From Uloborus plumipes (taxonomy: Eukaryota; Arthropoda; Arachnida; Araneae; Uloboridae), in the NCBI GenBank assembly GCA_038373865.1, contig JAXGGA010002841.1, forward strand, positions 49,580 to 113,579: a stretch of 64,000 nt of DNA, written 5' to 3'. A program made the position numbers and the translations under genes. Position 1 is the stretch's first letter, and each line of letters opens with the position of its first letter. This document shows, in pieces, positions 47,104-60,400 of the stretch. The notes below the pieces were generated by a model. The model saw nothing but the letters and a program-made list of their open reading frames with translations. It did not search any database and was not told the DNA's origin.

Positions 47104-49195
47104 GTTTTTTATTTTAAGTTCAGCTTAATTCTTGTGATATAATTAACAGTTGTATATTTTTGAAAATTCATTATGATTAAATATTAATGCAAAACAGAAG
47201 GAACTTTTTTTTTTTTTCTATTTTTCAAATCAGAAAAGAGATTTCTTATCGTTTTTAGTTGATTAGTGCAGACCTTACTTTTTAAACAAAATTGTTGTCA
47301 AAGATGTTTCCTTAAAATTCTGAATTTGTAAATTTCATTCCAGAATGTTGCAGTAAGCTCCTGAATAATTTATCAAATGTATCATTTTTTCCAGACTTTC
47401 TATTAATTTGAATTCATACACATGTCTTGTTTTCATGTGAATTTTTGTAGCATTTTTATTTTTTGTACTATTGGGTTTTTTCAATGACTATTTTATCTTT
47501 GCCATTAAAACAAAACACCATATTCAGCTTAATGTAAATTTTGCTGAAAAAGTTGTTGTTAAACTGACATTATTAACTGCTGAGTTTTTAATATGCAAGA
47601 TAATTAAATGTTAAAGAAAATCAAAGTTGATATTTTTCAGAAAAAAGATTCAAAAATGTATTAATTAGATGATATGAGGTTAATAAGATTTTTATAAAAT
47701 AGCTATTAATAAATTTAATAAAATTCCTGCAAAATATAAATATAATTTTTAACAAAAAGCATGTGTAGAAAAAGTATTTTTTGCTGTATTCAATCATTTT
47801 ACACAGGCATCCAGAAAAAAAAGAAAGAAAGAGAAAATGCCATTAGCTTAGTTTTCTAATATAACTCTTGTCTCTTTACCAATTTGTTTGAGAAGAATGG
47901 AAGCTCCAAATTCATTGGCTCAATAACAATCTCTTTAAAAGCCGGTAAAATGTTTGATTTCATCTATTAATTTTCCCCTTAAAATTTCAGTACAGATTTT
48001 CGCTTTCACATACTTCTAACATATATTTCGTTATACAAAGAAAATATTGTACAAAGTTATTAAAAGTCCCAATGTACTGTATGAGTAATATTTTGTTCAT
48101 TACTATGAAGAAAAACTATTTACAGTTTTGAAATTAATTTCTTAGGATGCAGAAAAGTTAAGCACATCAGCTTAGAGCACAGCTAAACAAATTGATTTTG
48201 GAGGAAAAATTCTATACATTTCCAGATCAAGGGAAATCTGCAAACATAGAGAACTTTTTCTCCAAAAACCTTTGAGACTTTGATGAAAATCCAATGATAT
48301 AATATGTGAATTAAAAACAAAACAAATCACAATGACAAATATAATTTATTTTTACATCTAATGAATTAAAATCTAATGTCTGTACACTATTTACACATAG
48401 AAATGCTACATCTTTTTCCAATTACTATGTATTGGAATAAAAATAGGGAGGCAAAGTTCTTTGTATGTTACAAATTCTATACTAACATTTTTTTTGAGGT
48501 GATGAAATGTTCAAACTATCTTATAATTTTCTACCAAAATTCTAATTAAATATTGAATTAAAATCTAATGAATTGTAGCTTTCGCAATAATGTAAAATCT
48601 TAAGTACATTTTTGAATTTCATGCTTATTTTCACAATGTGTTGAGTCTGATTTTCTGTTGAAACACAAAACAAGAACTTGGTTTTAAGCAGCAGAATATT
48701 TTCAATTTTGCCCAGTGGCACGACCAGAATTTTTTTTCTTTGGGAAAGTCAAACAACCATATACATTTTCTATCAAAATTCTAGTTAAATACAGAATTAA
48801 ATTCTTATGAATTGCAATTTCCATACTATATAAAATCTTGGAAGTGCAGTTTTAAATTTATATCTGCTGTATGTATTTTTTCTGATTTCCTGTTGAAACA
48901 CGACTTAGTTTTAATCAGTAAAATATGTTCAATTTCGCCCAGTTACACAACCAGAATTTTTCTCCTTCGGGAATGTTATTTGATTCATCACAATCCTTAT
49001 GTACATATATCAATATAAACACACTAGGGTTGGCAATCAGGGTTGATTGTTATCAGGGGTTGATTTAACCTCTTGTGGCTCTCCTGTTTCCCTCATAATA
49101 TTTTATGTTCACGTATTCTGATTTTTTTTTGCATTTAACTACTTTCTTTTGTTTAATATTTGCATAAAAACTGCTGATCTATTAATGCTTTAGGA
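47104..49195. other. Intergenic DNA between convergent PPP2R3C and PKD2, left part
   Basis: AT-rich, no gene seen. A loosely repeated block (about 48480-48740 and 48770-48960: TCTATCAAAATTCTAGTTAAAT- and GTTGAAACAC-type words) suggests a diverged duplication of about 270 bp. Confidence 0.4.
48520..48970 (+). repeat. Diverged tandem duplication of about 250 bp
   Basis: Two blocks share, in order, ACCAAAATTCTA(A/G)TTAAAT, GAATTGTAGCTTTC/GAATTGCAATTTCC, CTGATTT(T)C(T/C)TGTTGAAACAC, TTTCAATTTTGCCCAGT/TTCAATTTCGCCCAGT and ACCAGAATTTTT. Confidence 0.6.
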
Positions 49196-49757
49196 CAGAG
49201 ACCTCGAACTTTTTTTACTCAAGGTCCACACAGTAAATTTTTGTAGGTGGGGTGGGCTAGCAATATTTTTGTTCAGATGGATTTGTTTGCAGTAGCATAC
49301 ACCCATGATCTTTCAATTAATTACTTTTTTTAGTTAATGCTCAGTGATGGTGTTTGAGATTTTCTAAGTTGCTACATTTTCTAATATATTTTGGTTAACT
49401 AACTTAAATTATGTATTTATGTTTTTTTTTTTTTAAATAAAGTTCAAAGCAAAACAATACTATAAATAACAAAGGTTTTACTAATATATATATCTTTCTT
49501 TTAAAATTTCATTAATTATTTTAAATGCCCATAAATATGTATTTATGCCATAATGTTGTAACATAACATTAGGTAAACTTGTAAATTGTTGAGTGCCAGG
49601 TTGTGTACTCATAGTTAAAGATAATAAGGCCCAAAAGGAAATTCTATTTAATTCAAGAAAAAAGTTTTTGCTCAATTTGTAAGTTTCTTGCGAGCCAAAA
49701 AAAATCTGTTTGCAGGCTGTATGTGACCCGCAGGCTGTAGATTGGAGACTATACTTC
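49196..49757. mobile_element. Decayed hAT-like element
   Basis: Left AGAGACCTCGAACTTTTTTT and right GACCCGCAGGCTGTAGATTG look like hAT ends of the CCTCGAACTTTTT...GGCCCGC type. No clear duplication was found. Confidence 0.4.
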
Positions 49758-49923
49758 GGTGGTTGGTAAGTTGAACTTGTGCACAATTAATACTTGACTA
49801 CTGAAAATAAAGCTGTTTTCCAGCTCTTCATCTATATTTTCATGATGCACATCTAATATGATCATGATCATTACATCTTCATAGAAATCTCAACTAAGTT
49901 TCTAAGTTTTAAAATGTCACTTT

Positions 49924-50112
49924 TCACAGTTGATCTTTGATGCCGAGAACAGATACGAAAGACTTCGATCTTCCGTGTGCTTCGTAACAATAGTGAATCT
50001 CTGCTTTGTTGATACTCTGCAGGTGTGTGCACGCAAAAAGCAGAGAGTTGTACCTTGTGGGTGCCAAGTGAGCTAAAAGGCGTTGTGCGAATGTCTGGAA
50101 ATGCAAGGAATC
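49924..50112 (-). other. Exon-like segment downstream of PKD2; candidate alternative terminal exon
   Basis: On the minus strand a strong acceptor (TTCTTCCAATTCCAG) precedes 50112. The segment reads open for 62 codons in phase 0 to TGA at 49924-49926, and phase 0 is the phase in which PKD2 exon 53185-53332 ends. Base composition is clearly richer in G and C than the flanks. A second minus frame is also open through the segment. On the plus strand the same block reads TTTTCACAG, then 31 open codons, then CTGCAG/GTGTGT, so strand is not settled. The peptide has no resemblance I recognise. It could be an alternative PKD2 end, a non-coding exon, or chance. Confidence 0.35.
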
Positions 50113-50370
50113 CTGGAATTGGAAGAAAAAAATAAGTTTGGTTATTGCATAAAACAACTTCACATAATTCAAATGACTTCTGGTGAAATGTAGGAAGATG
50201 ACATAAATTTCTTTCTGAGACTAAGATTTCTAATTTTATTTGGTTTATAATTGTAATAGTATCCTGTACTTTAGAAAATAGGATATGAAATGAATGTGTA
50301 ACTAAATAACAATAGTAATACAACGTTGATAAAGCTCCCCCCCCCCCCCCAAATTAGCAACTGATTGCAG

Positions 50371-50425
50371 ATGCCTGTTTCGTAGTTTTAAGGAGCGCCT
50401 TTTTCAATGCAAAAAAGGTTGAGTT
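50371..50425 (-). mobile_element. Fragment of the AAAGGCGYTCCTT repeat
   Basis: The reverse complement contains TTGCATTGAAAAAGGCGCTC and ACGAAACAGGCATCTGC, matching the core of 40808-40969. Confidence 0.6.
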
Positions 50426-51012
50426 TTTGGATGAAATAGGCGTTAGGATGTTTTTCAAAATTTTGGTTACATATAGATGCTAAGTTACCTACACAGCCCT
50501 GGCTTAAGGGCGATAACTTACTGTTTAATACGTGTAAAACATGCTTTTATTGTTTGGTTGGTTTATATTTAATGGGATCAGGAAAGGCAATTTTGTTCAA
50601 AAATTCGATTTTTACTTTTTTATATCATTAAATAGTTTAAACCTTTATCTTTCCAACAATATGTCACACTTGTTTATAAAAATAAAAAGCATCAGAAGCT
50701 TTTGGTCTTTCAAAAGCATTCACCACGTTCATCACAAATAAATAAAAGGGATTTTTTCTCATTTTAATTTTAATGGGCTCAAGACAGTAAAAAGTTTGTT
50801 AAAGCATCCGAGATAGTATAACATTTCAAACCAAAAGCACAGTTAAGATATTGTTTGCTATAAAGTAAATTAGCATGAGATAAAAAGCTAATAAATGTTT
50901 TGTTTTATCAATATATCAAGATTAGAACTGAAGCAGGTTCAAGGATTTTAAATGCATCAAAGAAAGAAACAAAACAAAACAAAAAAAAATTTTTTTCGTT
51001 TGTATTTTTAGA

Positions 51013-51018
51013 TTTATT
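51013..51018 (-). promoter_or_regulatory. Candidate polyadenylation signal downstream of PKD2
   Basis: AATAAA on the minus strand about 465 nt past the PKD2 stop. Other AT-rich matches exist, so this is only a candidate. Confidence 0.25.
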
Positions 51019-51481
51019 TATGTTTTCTAACTTTGTTTAAATCGTAAATTTTTCAGAAATGCGAGATTGATATTTCAGAAATGCGAGATTGATATTACAT
51101 TTGACTTTTTCTTTCAGTTATTTTAAATGTTGACATAATTACAAAGAATCATGTCAGGAGTTGTACAGTCTGGTTTGGGTACTGCAAGTGCAAAATGAAA
51201 TCAAATGATTATAAAGTGAAAACCAACCTGCTTGCATTTATATTTTAAATACATAATAAACATTTGTTGAGAGAATCACAGCTTTTGAAGACAAAGAAAA
51301 GTATGAAAAACCAAGATAATTTTTCCAATAACCAAAACGAGGCTCGTTAAAGCTGCATTATCATGCAACCATTCCATTTTATACAGCTGCAGAAAATCGT
51401 TTTTGAAAAATGACTTAAGATTTTTAAATCGAACTTGATCTGATAATCAAAAATAATGAAAGTTTGCTATTGATAAGGACC

Positions 51482-54400
51482 TTATCGATGCATGTTGAGT
51501 GATTGATCAGAATCCCAACGCTGCAATTCTTCCTTCACTAGCTGTTCCATTTGCTGACGTTTGGCTCGCTCGTCCAGATTTTCACTCTGAAAGAAGAATT
51601 TTTTAACATCAGAGGGGAGAAAAGTAATGTTCTTTTTAACGTGTAGCGAAGTAAACTCCGATTTTACGCGGACCTGCACACTTGAAAAAAAAATCTGGTA
51701 TGGACCCCACACTACTTCCTTTTACGTGTAAATTTCTTAGCAGTTGCCTTAAGTGTTAAAAAAAGTGCTTGGAGTGAGCAAGGTAACAATTCAAATATTT
51801 ACTCCCCTAATCTACCACGAAACAATGCAAAAAATAATTTGCAATGGTTATTTTTCTAAATATTGCTGATTTTAATATCATTTAGTGAATTTTTCGCAAA
51901 ATATCGCCAATAGCGCCAAGTTGAACCCAAATTCAAAAAATTTTTTCGCCAAATTTGTCGCCAACTTGCCGATATGTCGCCAAGTTGGCGTCAAACACTT
52001 GGCTACAAAAAGCTTGGCGACATGTCGCCAAGTGGTGGCCCCAATTCATATCACTTGAGTCTGTATTGAAATTAACATTGATTTACCCCAAAAAAGGAGT
52101 AAAAGACCCCTTTGGGAACATTCGAATGCAATCACAAGGGGAGGTGCACAACTAGACCCCCCTCAGAGCCTACATACCAAGTTAGAAGTTTCTACGGCAT
52201 ATAGTTTTTGAGTTATGCGAGCCACATACGTACATACAGACGTCACGAGAAAACCCGTCGTAATTTACTCGGGGGTGGTCGAAATTGATTTTTCGGCTGT
52301 TTGTATGTTGTTAGGTACATATGCACGCGCTGACAGGTCGAAAAAACTACGCGACATTCATTCAGGGGTGAGCAAAGTCAAAATTTAGACCGAAATTTGA
52401 GTGAAATTTTTTTCGTGATCACAATACTTCCTATACTACGTAAAAGGAAGTAAAAAATGTCGATGATTAACTGAATGTTGACAAGAACACACATTATGAC
52501 TTAATAAATAAAAAATATATTCTTAGACCTTACTATTGCTTTTCTCCCCTTCCTTTCATCAAACTTTCATCAAACCTTCCAAAGTCGCCAAAACCTACCT
52601 GACTAGTTCAAACCTTGCTTCTGGACTACACTACTTACTGATCGCGCGCGTAAACGAGTGACCGGGCCAGTCTTGTTCGAGAACACTCCTCACCCCTATA
52701 CGTTATCCTGCAAACTAGCTTGATCTATTTAAATTAATATATAAACATTATTTCTTCGGGTATTTGTGCAATCCGTTTGCAAATATGAGCGACCCTTTTT
52801 CTAGCTTTTTTAAACATATTTTTAACAGACTATCGTTTTAGCTATAATTTTAAATGTATGACTGTGTTCTGAATTTTCCAAACCTATTACATACTCCAGT
52901 ATGTTATTTATTTATTTATTTATTTATTTATTTTTTGCCTATTTTGCGAATCACTTATTCGAGTACATTTCATCCTATTCCGTGCATAATCGTTTTCTGT
53001 ATATATAAAAGGGTACGGTGATAAACTCACCTTTAATTCACTTTTACCTCAAAAAACGAGTTTTCTCTCAATTTGCTCCGAAAGTATTGATGAACATGCA
53101 CATATTTTTGAGTCATCTCATAAATGTATTTTTTTCGAGCTTAATTATATTTTTTTAATAAATGAAGAAATAATTGGAACATACCTCTGAAATGGAGTTG
53201 AGAATCTTGTTCATGTTTTCACGTCGTTTTACTTTAGCCTTTTCCATTCCCTCCATCTTGACCAAAACGGCATCGATTTTAGATACTATGCTGCCAATGG
53301 AATGTTCCATGCGATCCACACGTCGAGTAAGTCTGAACAAAGCAAACACATTAATTTATATAAGGAGCATGAAAGCACTAACAATAAAATGGGAAAAAAA
53401 TTTCGTTTTATGAATATCTCATTTAGAATGAATTTTGTGAGCTCTCTTTTGAGTCGATATGAAGTTTGCCAAACTTAGTTAAGTTCCTGGGAATAGGATT
53501 TATTTGAATACAATGGAACCCCACAAATGCAAACCTCGTTTATACGAAATTTCCGTTAATCCAAACCAAATTTATTTTCGAAAATTTTAACTAACAGGAT
53601 TTAAATGTACTAAAAACAAAAAAGTACTTTTTTCAGCTTGTAGAATTTCATACGTATTGAAGAAGCTGGTGCGATAGTAGATTGTTCGAGGAGATGTTTG
53701 ACATAAACATTTTCTAAAAGTATTTTTTTATATAACTATCACTCTGTTCTACGCATCCAAACGTTATATTTCCGGCTCTGAAACGAGAGATGAAAACACA
53801 CTCTCTGACCGATCAATTTCTTTTAGATCAGTCATCTTGTCGCTTATTCTGAACTATACGGGCCCTGCTCCACATTGACGTAAAGCAGAAACGTAAAATG
53901 GATTACATTGTGTTCCAATGGAAAGTACCCGGATTTTCGGTTTCTGCCTTCTGTTTCGGTCGCGTTTTCTGCTGATGTGGAGAAGGGCCCTACATGCATG
54001 ATTTTTTTTCCTTTACATAATTGATTAGCTTCAATATCACAAGCTAACCACTCACCTACAATATGTTCAACTATGTCTCCTCAACCAGGCATGCGTTTAT
54101 TAAAGTCTAATAAAAAAGGAGACATTTTTCGAGCTTCAGAGCAGTAGTAAGACTTATGGAGAGAGGGTAGACTTTGTTTATTACCTTTAAATTATTTGTT
54201 TAAATCTACTATCTTTTTCAAACCCGATTTGTATCTACATATTATGTATATGTGTATCTGTCACTTCTCGCAAATGCTAGAAAGTTGGTGATCGAACCAG
54301 GTAATGATAGATTCGCAATTTTTTGGACATCATGTTTAGACAGGTTTCGTTTTACTAAACTTAGCGACTTTAATTAGCGAAAATATTAATTACAACGTCA

Positions 54401-57400
54401 ATTTTCGACGTTTTATTTGCTTCAAAATTTCCAATTCACAAGTTTTCCTCCGTGGTTCTTCATTTCCAAGATCGACTCTGCTACAGGCAAAATGCCGATA
54501 ATTTCTCTCCCTTTTCTCTACTTAAAGCAGAAGTCACTCGGTACACTGGTAGTTAAGTTAAGAGGTGTGCAGTGAATCTTAAAATGGTTCGAAGGAAGAG
54601 CGGTGCGCCGCACTAAAAATCAATATATACACTGCTCATTAACATATTGCACTTGGCGGCAAGAAAATACAGCGGCACGAAGGGGGCAAAGCTCTCAAAG
54701 TACGCAGCAGAAGGCGGTGTACAACAATCCGTTGCTGGCGGCAAAAAGGGGCGAAGCCCTTTGAGTGCTTCACCGAAGACGGGTTGTACAAACAGCTATA
54801 GGCGGCTAGTTAACTACATTAGCTGTCGGGTGCGGGACAAGATGGCTGTTTTCCCGTGATATAGCTTTTGTATCACAACGACTACTAAAAAATGCGATAA
54901 GTGAACTTACACGTTGAACTCGTCAGCCGGTACGCCTGATCCGTTGCCCCTTCCGCCCATCATCGCCGTTGGCGGTCGGGAAGGATCCGAGGCGATCATG
55001 CTCTGCTGGTTGTTGATTTCGTCGTCCAGCTGAATCTTCTGCCCTTCGAGATCGGCGAACATCTGGTTCATTTCCTTCTCGTCCAACTCGCGGTTGCCAT
55101 CCATGTCGTACTTGGCGAACAGCATCTCTATCTCCATCTCCGAAAGATTGCGCCTGTCAGGATGAATAAAGGATACTTTAGGGCAATGGAAGGGCTTGGA
55201 GGATGAACATTAAATTACATTAAAAAAAAATAATAATAATAATAATGATGGCTCTCGTCGGAAGAGTATGAAATATTCAAATTCGTAAGAAATGTGGAGA
55301 GCAGTAAACATAATAAGTAAATCAAGACTTTCACATGTCACCGAATTTGGCACATCACTAAGCTGTTGTCAACTGCAAACAAATTTATAATATCAAGTTC
55401 GTCCCATTACTGTCGTGATTTTACTACCGCCGTAAGCTTCGTTAACTTTAGGTTGGGAATTTCAAAAGCATATAATTTTAGCAGCTTTTAAATAACTTTA
55501 ACAGTTAACAGAATAATAAAAGGGCTCTGCAGGATGAAGGGGCTAAGTTACATTTAAAAAATGAACACACTCTACAATGGTAAGCAATGGATACAGGTAA
55601 GCAAATAAAACTTGGTGCATCAAACAGTAGATGTTCAATAGACCAATTTCATACGCACACTAATGACAAAATCAGAAAACAAAAAAGCTGAACTACAACA
55701 ATAAAACTTTGAACTTGAAAAACTCACAATTTCTGTTTTGTCACTTAACCCCTTCCTCTCCCAAGCCTTTCAATTCTACGATAACAGACGTATCAACAGG
55801 GAAGTTTTCTATTTGTAATTTTATTTTTAACTGATAAAGCAACACAAACGAATATTATCGGCAAAAAATTTTTTTCAATGCTAGAAGTATTTTTTTTAAA
55901 AATAATTTTTGAAGTTTAAGCGACGGTGACGTTACAAGGCTGGTGGATTTTTCACTCTTCAACCGCGAAGTGCCAAGCTTTAGCGAGAAACTTTGCGATC
56001 GGGCTGAGCGAAAACCGGTTTACCGTGCTTTCTTAGTGCTGCTCTCAAGGGTTGCCGGTAATAGACAAAAGTCGCCAAGTAATGCCTCTCCAAAAAATTT
56101 GAACACGATTTTCGCCGCAAAAAGTTTAAAACTATCATCGCTGACAGGTTATTGGATTGTTTTTTGACAAATCTTATTAATTGTGAATTAATACTCTTAA
56201 ACTTATTGATAACGGAAGAAAAAAAACAATGCAATGTAAAAATAGTGTGCTGCGCTGCAATACATTTTTTGCGGGTGAAAGGCTGAAATTAGAGACATAC
56301 CATGTCACTGGTTTCGTTTTTGAGGAGCGCTTTTTTTGCGCGTGGTTTTTTAAAAAATTCATTAAAAACCAATCATTGTGTTTATAAATTCGCCGATGGT
56401 GAATTTTTGTGTTTTGTAAGTTTCTTAGCAATATCTGGTAATCAAAGTTGGAATATTTAATAGGTCAAAACTTCCCTATTATTGCAAAAATCACACAACA
56501 AAGGCTCCAAATATCTTATATCCTTGTTTCTCTTCTATTGCAATTAAATCTTTTAAACTTTTCAGAAGCAATATTCAAATAATTTCCTTTACGTAGTGAT
56601 GGTCGTGACGTATCTCCTAAGATACGTCCGTTACCAAGTCAATTTTTTTTTTATTTTTATTTTTTAGTATTGCTTCTGGAAATCTTCAACTTTAATTACA
56701 TTGTATAGAAGTAGAGTTCATGTAATGAAGCAAGTATCAAACCTCTTTGGAGTCTTTGTAGAGTGTTTTGTGTAACAATTGATATTTCTATCAAGATGAC
56801 GTGGTTAACGTTTTCAACGCAGATGAACGAATGAGCTCGCACCTTCACCACGAAAGTCAAATTTCTATCCATCATCGACGGAATTCGTACATGGGTTTCG
56901 TTTTTCTCCGCTAAACTTTAAGTAGCCCATTTTGTTACTGCAGTATAAGTCATTGTGATTATTTCTTAAACCATATAAATTATCTCTTGATTAATATCTT
57001 AGCACAAAGTAAAACTTTTCAGAAAAGTAACTGATAAAAAGGTGGGTCGCATGATTTTCCTACGCTATGGCTACCATTGGGAGTTTTAGCAAATTGCTGA
57101 AAGCATCAGGTTGGTTAGTATCAAGGTCTTTCCGAAAAAGGAGAACTTGGCAAAGACAAGCTTCCTTAGAGTGTTTTTCCACTTATCAATACGATAACAA
57201 TAAATCTTACTTAATTGTTGCTATCGATATTGGTGTAAGCAAAATTTTTATATATGCTATGTGCTTTTCTTCCTACCTATTCAATGACGATTGTGTTGTC
57301 TCCGTCAAGCAGATATCATTTATGGGACTATTTTTCTTGGAAATTAGCCATCGTTCTTTTCGTGTCGGCCAACTAGCTGTTCATCTGTTAACTTTTTTTG

Positions 57401-60400
57401 AAGGAACGACGGCGTACGAAACGGCATCGGTTAAATGGAAGAACTTTATTTCACTCGCCAGGGTACCCCCCGTACCTATCACAACTCGTGGTTTAACCAG
57501 GATTGAGTCCCTGAAGAGTGTTTTGTTCTTTTGATGCACACCAAGGGCCGAGCAAACCCCTGGTCCAGTATCTCCAGAGGTATCGTTTCACTTGGAGAAC
57601 TTTGTGACCACATGCATTTTTAACGTCCCCCAGCCATCATTAATGAAGACGGTGGATCTTTGATTGACTACGATCGAACCGGGGACCCTCTGTTTACGAA
57701 TCCGACTTCACCGATCCGGCTACCACGGCCCTGAATGGAAAAACTGCAACAAACCACATGATACCGAACTTATCTTTTCAGCATAACGGGTCGATTAGCA
57801 TCGTTATCGTGTCGTTAAGTGAACAAGCGGTCTTAGAGCGCTGTTCCACTTAACGACAAGATAACACAAAAAATGGCCCGTAATTCTACGACGATAAGTA
57901 TGGCAGCGTGCCGCTTATTACGCTGAAATTCCATTCAACAGATATCGTTTCCTATGCCATACGCTATTTTTCGCACCTTTACAAAAAGTGAACAGATGAA
58001 TGTTTACCGGCCGACGTGAAACAAACGACGGATGCTCTCCGATAAAAATGGTCCGATAAACGATATCGGCTGAGCGGATATGACACATTTATCCTTAAAT
58101 CGGCAGCTAGAAAAGCTCATAGCATGTATTAATCGGTCACTGGAAAAACTCCGTTACGGGCCGATTTTCGTCGTTATCGTATTGTTAAGTGGAAAAGTGC
58201 TCTCGGCCGATCGTTTTGTCAAATTTTAATCAGTTCATCATTTTCCAATGACTCACATCAGCCACGCTTATCGGCCTGTCGCGCTCAAGCCAGAATTAAC
58301 TCACAAGTGCTTTCCTTTCTCTAGGGTTCCACTTTACTCTCCCTCATGGGCCTAGGGAATATTATAGGGTAGACAGATCAGTGAATGAACACTCAAGCAA
58401 ATTTTCAATTTCAAAAATTCATAGCGTCGGAAAAAATCGCAGCATTTGCCACATGACAGTAGAAACACTTCAGATGCTATACGCAGTATTTTAAAAAAAA
58501 AAAAGTTGGGAGAGCTTTTATGGTTCTGCATCAGCTTTTATGGGGAGTTAAAACGAAAAAAAGTTCCCAGACCCAGTGAATGAACACCCCTACCAGCGAA
58601 CAAATGCAGCATTTTCTAGTCATTTTCTTTCGGTAAATGTGTAGAAAGGAGTTAGTTCTGCTAATTCATTTAAGAAAAAATCTTCAAAACCTTATTTTTT
58701 TAGGAAAAATATGAGGTGTTCATTCACTGGTCGGTATACCATACTTTCCCATACCAGAAATAAGTGGCCTATGAAGGCAGTGGTGTATGCAGGAACTGAT
58801 TTTCGGGGGTGCACATCGAACATCGACACTGTGATGAGAAAGGAAAAAAAATCAAGAAATGTGGTGAAACTTTAAAAACGCATTACTTCGATTTAATTTT
58901 TTCTATTGAACGTTGCTCAAAGATTTTTTTTTTCACAAAAATGAATATCATGCAAGAACAATAAGGCACGGGTACATCGCTCATTTTCCTCTTACATTTC
59001 CACAATTACAAAATAACAATTAGTTTTGCTTCTTATTGTCGAAAACAGAAAAAAATATGACAATATTTCAGTGTCCGTAAAGTATTTTTCATTGAAAAAA
59101 CCTGAAGCATATTTACATGAAGGTTACATGTTTTTTCAAAATTCGGTGCCACCATTTTTTATAGTCTTACAACATCTTGGGCGGTGCATTGGTCCCTTGG
59201 CACCCCCCCCCTGGATACGCCACTGTATGAAGCAGTTAAGAAGAGAGCAAGGAAGAATTTCCCCTCCCTCGAAGTTCCACGCCCCTTCCACTCGACGTTG
59301 CTTTCTGGCTCTTAATCCCTCGGAATTAAAATTCCACATTTGTGGCCTAACCTCGGATTTGAGCTTCTAAAATTCCCACGAGCGAGGAAGACAACCCAAA
59401 ATCACATAAATAAGGATTCTTATTCCCTTTTTTGGTAATCGCTACTATTGAAGTAGTCAATTATTAATCTTAAAAATGATGAAGTGGAAAATTGTGATAA
59501 TAAACGCTGAAGTTGATCTCTCTCGGAACAATTCCTCAAAAAACGATACTACGTAACATGTAAATCCTCAACTGAAAAAAATGCCTTGACTTTTGGTACA
59601 GCTGTAGGGTGTAAGACACGGCAGGAAGGTTGTATAACAAAAAGAAAAACTAGAACTTTATTTCTGTACCTATCCTACACAACCTACGTTACCTTTCTAG
59701 AAATTTTAAACGCTTGCATTCTAGATAAACTAAACTCAGCCACTAAGGCAGGAATTCAAGTGAAACACGGATGATCGCAACTCACCAATGCAGTCGCAAA
59801 TTTCCAAATTTGGATACGTTGCAATCGCTACGAGATGCAATTCTAATGTAATTCGATTCCAGTAGCGATTGCAATTTGCGATCGCCTCGAAGCGATTGCA
59901 ATGGTGTTTCACTTGAATTCGGCCCTAAGCCATATTTTTGTGAAAATATAAGTTGTAGCGGTAAAATATTTAATGAATGTATTTTTTCCAGAAATAAACC
60001 CAAAACCCAAAAATTTCGTAAAAATTCTAACAGCCCAAGATCTCTATTGAGAAACCGAAGCCCTAGCAGCCCTATTCACCTCATGTGTTCACAAAATATT
60101 TGCATAGCAAAATTTTAAGCATCTGTCACATATTTCATAAACTTTAACTTTTTAAAAATTTCGAAATTTTTGTCTACGCGCTTGCGCTTTCCTTTTCCGT
60201 CATCATCATGATGAAAGGGAGATAAAAGAATTTGAAAAAAACGCGTCTTTTTCCTATTCTCTATCTTTTCTATATCTATATCTCTATCTCTATCTCTACT
60301 AATAATAAAGCTGAAGGTAGGTCTGTCTTCCTTTTCTTCCTTCTTTCGGTCTGTCAGTCACACGCGTAGGGCCAAAACCGTTCGGTCGATTTTCATAAAA

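Noticed and set aside
49871..50323. 150-codon minus frame overlapping the candidate exon
   Set aside because: It competes with the phase-0 frame that fits PKD2 splicing and starts in low-complexity AT-rich sequence; kept only as an ambiguity.
57067..57534. 155-codon frame in the PKD2 intron
   Set aside because: It runs into the SINE and has no recognisable motif.
58141..58320. GC-raised sequence considered as an exon
   Set aside because: It belongs to MITE arms and lacks an open, phase-compatible frame with PKD2.
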